Assembly (NCBI GenBank): GCA_022701965.1
Contig: JAKONL010000287.1
Location: 1 to 9,549 of the forward strand
Length of the DNA: 9,549 nucleotides
Source of the DNA: Burkholderiaceae bacterium
GTDB taxonomy: Bacteria; Pseudomonadota; Gammaproteobacteria; Burkholderiales; Burkholderiaceae
Direction: 5' to 3'
Below are positions 7,055 to 9,549 of the stretch, piece by piece. Position 1 is the stretch's first letter. Each line of letters starts with the position of its first letter. Both the position numbers and the translations under genes were made by a program. Under the pieces are notes generated by a model. That model made no database searches and had not been told where the DNA came from. It saw only the letters and a program-made list of their open reading frames with translations.

Positions 7055-7069
7055 GTCCCGTATGGGGAC
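7055..7069. repeat. Inverted repeat GTCCC-GTATG-GGGAC
   Basis: Perfect 5-base arms flank a 5-base centre about 85-100 bases before the Liv-type binding-protein gene. The position suits an activator site, and the lack of a following T-run argues against a terminator. The short arms mean chance cannot be excluded. Confidence 0.4.
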
Positions 7070-7118
7070 GACTACCAATTCCGCGCCGCCGCCGATCCGT
7101 CTAAGGTCGAAGGTTGAG

Positions 7119-7130
7119 CCGGTCGACCGG
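7119..7130. repeat. 12-base perfect palindrome CCGGTCGACCGG
   Basis: A perfect 12-base palindrome ends 23 bases before the ATG of the Liv-type binding protein, just ahead of the ribosome binding site. It could be an operator or an mRNA hairpin near the translation start, or simply a GC-rich chance dyad. Confidence 0.45.
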
Positions 7131-7153
7131 TCGTTCCATTCACAGGAGACAAG

Positions 7154-8341
7154 ATGTCAGTTCGTTTCAAGGCCGTCGTGGCCACGGCGGTGTTCGCTTT
7201 GACGGCCGGTGCGGCGCTCGCGCAGGACATCAAGATCGGCTACAACGCCGACCAGTCGGCCAGCGGCGTGGCCGAACTCGGCACCGCGGGCCGCTGGGGC
7301 TTCGAGGCCGCCATCGAGGACATCAACAAGGCCGGCGGCGTGATGGGCCGCAAGCTGGTGGGCGTGAACCGCGACGACCTCGGCTCGCCGCCCAAGTCGA
7401 TCCAGAACATGACCGAGCTGATCGACAACGAGAAGGTCAGTGCCGTCGTCGGCCCGGCGAACTCGGGCAACGCGCTGGCCTGGCTGCACATCCCGCAGCA
7501 GCGCAAGATCCCGGTGGTGGTGCCGATCGCCACCGGCACCGAGGTCACGCTGCGCTACGCGAAGGAGCCGCAGAACTACCTCTACCGCGTGTCGATGGTC
7601 GACCGCGAGCAGATCGCGCTCCTGGCCGCCTACGCGGTCAGGGCCTCGAAGACCGGCAAGATCGCGATCTTCGCGGACTCCACCGGCTACGGGCAGGGCG
7701 GCATCAAGGACGCCACCGAGGTGCTGGCGCTGCACGACGTTAAGCCCGTGATCGTCGAGAAGTACGGCCCCAAGGACACCGACATGACGTCGCAGCTCGC
7801 GAAGATCCGCGACGCCGGCGCCGACGTGGTCATCGTCTACGGCATCGCCGACGGCACCGCGCACGTGCTGCGCAGCATGGAGAAGATCAACTACATGCCG
7901 ACCACGCTCGGCACCTGGGGCAACCTGAGCGGCCTGCTGCCGCGCATCGCCGGCGAGAAGCTGTCGGAGCACCTGATCCTCGCGGCCTCCACCACCGAGG
8001 ACACCAACGCCCGCACCAAGGCGCTCGGCGAGCGCGTGCGCAAGAACTTCCCGACGCTCACCACCTTCCCGTGCGCCGCGCAGGCCTACGACTCGGTGAT
8101 GCTGATCGCCGCGGCCATGAAGCTGGCCAACAGCACCGACGGCGAGAAGGTCGCCGCGGCGCTGGAGCAGGTCTCGGGCGTGCAGGGCGTGATCAAGACC
8201 TACAACAAGCCGTTCTCCAAGACCAACCACGAAGGCCTGAGCGTCGGCGACTTCTACCTCGCGCGCTGGAAGGGCGCCACGCCCGTGCGCTACGACGACG
8301 GCATCGTCAAGTCGCTGACGCCGGCGCTGCTCAAGCGCTGA
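7154..8341 (+). CDS. Periplasmic branched-chain amino acid-type ABC substrate-binding protein (LivJ/Peripla_BP_6 family)
   Basis: A 395-residue exported binding protein for a Liv-class (HAAT) importer. A Sec signal peptide is clear: MSVRFK, a hydrophobic stretch, then ALA-QD with cleavage after about residue 23. The mature start DIKIGYNADQSASG, the following FEAAIEDINKAGGVMGRKL (50-68), and VVGPANSGNALA (98-109) are hallmarks of the Leu/Ile/Val-binding type I fold, in which the small Ser/Asn/Gly residues after VVGP often contact the ligand amino acid backbone. AGGAGA at 7144-7149 supports the start. It leads directly into LivH and LivM genes. Members of this family bind branched-chain and other amino acids, urea, short amides or aromatic acids, so the ligand is not determined here. 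Confidence 0.93.
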   Translation: MSVRFKAVVATAVFALTAGAALAQDIKIGYNADQSASGVAELGTAGRWGFEAAIEDINKAGGVMGRKLVGVNRDDLGSPPKSIQNMTELIDNEKVSAVVGPANSGNALAWLHIPQQRKIPVVVPIATGTEVTLRYAKEPQNYLYRVSMVDREQIALLAAYAVRASKTGKIAIFADSTGYGQGGIKDATEVLALHDVKPVIVEKYGPKDTDMTSQLAKIRDAGADVVIVYGIADGTAHVLRSMEKINYMPTTLGTWGNLSGLLPRIAGEKLSEHLILAASTTEDTNARTKALGERVRKNFPTLTTFPCAAQAYDSVMLIAAAMKLANSTDGEKVAAALEQVSGVQGVIKTYNKPFSKTNHEGLSVGDFYLARWKGATPVRYDDGIVKSLTPALLKR

Positions 8342-8366
8342 ACGCGCGCACTCCAGAGCCGTCGAC

Positions 8367-9284
8367 ATGGTCGCGATCCTCCAGGCGCTCTTCAGCGGCC
8401 TGGCGCTCGGCAGCGTGTACGCGCTGGTGGCGCTGGGCTTCAACATCACCCACAACACGACGAAGACGCTGAACTTCGGCCAGGGCGAGTTCCTGGTCGC
8501 GGGCGCGTTCGTCGCGGTCTCGGGCGTGCTGCTGCTCTCGGGCAAGGGCGTGACCGGCTCGCTGCTGCCGCAGGACGTGACGCTGCTGCGCTACGGCGGC
8601 AGCATGCTGATCACGGTCGCGGTGCTGGGCGTGCTCGGCGTGCTGCTGTACTACACGGCGGTGCGGCCCTTCATCGGGCTGCCGGGGCTGGCCTGGGTCA
8701 TGAGCACGATCGGCTTCGGCATCATCATCCAGAACACCGCGCTGGCCATCTGGGGCCCGTCGCCGATGGTGCTGCCCTCGCCGCTGGGCGACGGCGTGCT
8801 GCGCATCGGCGGCGCGGGCGTGCTGCCGCAGGAGGTGCTGGTGCTGTGCTCGAGCATCGTCGTGATGCTGGTGCTCGACACCGTGATGCGCCGCACCAGG
8901 ATCGGCAAGGCCGTGCGCGCGGTCGCGCAGAGCCAGAACGCGGCGACGCTGATGGGCATCAACGTGTCGGCGGTGATCGTGCTGGCCTTCGTCGTGAGTT
9001 CCAGCCTGGCCGGCCTGGCCGGCCTGCTGGTCGCGCCGATCACCACCGTCTCGGTCTTCATGGGCGTCACGCTCGCGCTTAAGGCGTTCTCGGCGGCGAT
9101 CGTCGGCGGCCTGAGCAACGCACGCGGCTGCATGCTCGGCGGCTTCCTGCTCGGGATCATCGAGGCGATGGTCGGGCTCTGGCATGCCGAGCTGCGCGAG
9201 ATCAGCATCTTCCTGCTGATCATCGTGGTGCTGGTGGTCAAGCCCGAGGGGCTGCTGGGCCAGCGCATCTCGGAGAAGGTCTGA
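8367..9284 (+). CDS. livH: Branched-chain amino acid-type ABC importer permease, LivH family
   Basis: A 305-residue, very hydrophobic inner-membrane permease. The N-terminal LFSGLALGSVYALVALGFNI (8-27) and LNFGQGEF (35-42), the cytoplasmic ATPase-contact loop RAVAQSQNAATLMGIN (184-199), and C-terminal KPEGLLG (292-298) are standard LivH landmarks. Eight or so membrane segments can be drawn. The gene starts 25 bases after the binding-protein stop with only a weak Shine-Dalgarno (AGAG, 8355-8358), and its stop overlaps the next start (TGATG). It pairs with the LivM-type protein to form the channel. The symbol states the family; the real substrate may not be a branched-chain amino acid. Confidence 0.93.
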   Translation: MVAILQALFSGLALGSVYALVALGFNITHNTTKTLNFGQGEFLVAGAFVAVSGVLLLSGKGVTGSLLPQDVTLLRYGGSMLITVAVLGVLGVLLYYTAVRPFIGLPGLAWVMSTIGFGIIIQNTALAIWGPSPMVLPSPLGDGVLRIGGAGVLPQEVLVLCSSIVVMLVLDTVMRRTRIGKAVRAVAQSQNAATLMGINVSAVIVLAFVVSSSLAGLAGLLVAPITTVSVFMGVTLALKAFSAAIVGGLSNARGCMLGGFLLGIIEAMVGLWHAELREISIFLLIIVVLVVKPEGLLGQRISEKV

Positions 9285-9549
9285 TGCAGGACCTCCTGAA
9301 GTCGCGCTCCCACGCGGTCGGGCTGATCGCCGTCGCGCTGTTCATCGCCTTCGTGCCGTTCGTCACCGACAACGCGTTCTACCTGAAGGTGCTGTTCCTG
9401 ATCGCGGTCAACTCCCTGGCCGCGGCCGGGCTCAACGTACTGGTGGGCCACGCGGGGCAGAAGTCGCTCGGGCACGCGGGGCTGTTCGCCGTCGGCGCCT
9501 ACACGGCGGCGCTGCTGACGGCGCGCCTGGGCTGGAATCCTTGGCTCGC
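9284..9549 (+). CDS. livM: Branched-chain amino acid-type ABC importer permease, LivM family (N-terminal part, cut by window end)
   Basis: Translation from ATG 9284 (MQDLLKSRSHAVGLIAVALF) stays open to the window edge for 88 codons. It shows two hydrophobic segments, then the LivM signature GLNVLVGHAGQKSLGHAG followed by LFAVGAYTAALL (residues 49-78). GGAGAAGG at 9272-9279 is a good ribosome binding site and the start overlaps the LivH stop, so the two are translationally coupled. LivM partners LivH in the membrane. LivG- and LivF-type ATPases would be expected next, outside this window. Confidence 0.92.
   Translation, partial: MQDLLKSRSHAVGLIAVALFIAFVPFVTDNAFYLKVLFLIAVNSLAAAGLNVLVGHAGQKSLGHAGLFAVGAYTAALLTARLGWNPWL

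Larger units (their letters stand above)
7038..7153 (+). promoter_or_regulatory. Intergenic region between the two importer systems; likely promoter/leader of the Liv-type operon
   Basis: This 116-base gap contains no gene. It holds a small inverted repeat (7055-7069), a 12-base palindrome (7119-7130) and the strong Shine-Dalgarno AGGAGA at 7144-7149. There is no stem followed by a T-run, so no intrinsic terminator for the first operon is evident and read-through is possible. The length and the dyads suggest separate control of the second importer, by inference. Confidence 0.5.

Noticed and set aside
7038..7153. Intrinsic terminator or small RNA in the gap between the two importer systems
   Set aside because: The visible stems are short and no T-run follows; nothing supports a structured RNA.

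Overview
This window is GC-rich, densely coded bacterial chromosome or large-replicon DNA. Gene content, codon use and the style of the transport operons suggest a betaproteobacterium of the order Burkholderiales (Variovorax or another Comamonadaceae-like genus). That taxonomic guess is inferred from style, not from a marker gene.

Layout. Bases 1-59 hold the first codons of a leftward gene that looks like an IclR-family regulator. A 160-base divergent regulatory region (60-219) follows, carrying a striking 22-base inverted repeat. From 220 to 7037 runs a rightward operon: an ABC-importer ATPase (PotA-like), two permeases (PotB- and PotC-like), then a three-gene flavoenzyme set (small [2Fe-2S] protein, FAD oxidoreductase with a C-terminal Cys cluster, DAO-family FAD oxidoreductase) and finally the periplasmic binding protein (PotD-like). 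The first six genes overlap or nearly touch; the binding protein has its own strong ribosome binding site after a 47-base gap. A 116-base gap then leads to a second importer of an unrelated class, of branched-chain amino acid (Liv) type: binding protein, LivH permease and the first 88 codons of a LivM permease cut by the window edge. Its ATPases (LivG/LivF type) are not in the window.

How the genes may work together. The three oxidoreductase subunits match in size, order and cysteine pattern the heterotrimeric dehydrogenases HcnABC (hydrogen cyanide synthase), opine/nopaline oxidases and hydroxyproline dehydrogenases. Because they are inserted inside a polyamine/opine-type importer operon, the simplest reading is an uptake-and-oxidation module: the importer brings in an amine, opine or amino-acid derivative, the flavoenzyme oxidises its C-N bond, and the divergent IclR-type regulator may control expression. 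The substrate cannot be read from the sequence. The Liv-type importer may handle a related compound or product, or may only be a neighbour.

No tRNA, rRNA, CRISPR array, insertion sequence or convincing intrinsic terminator was seen.
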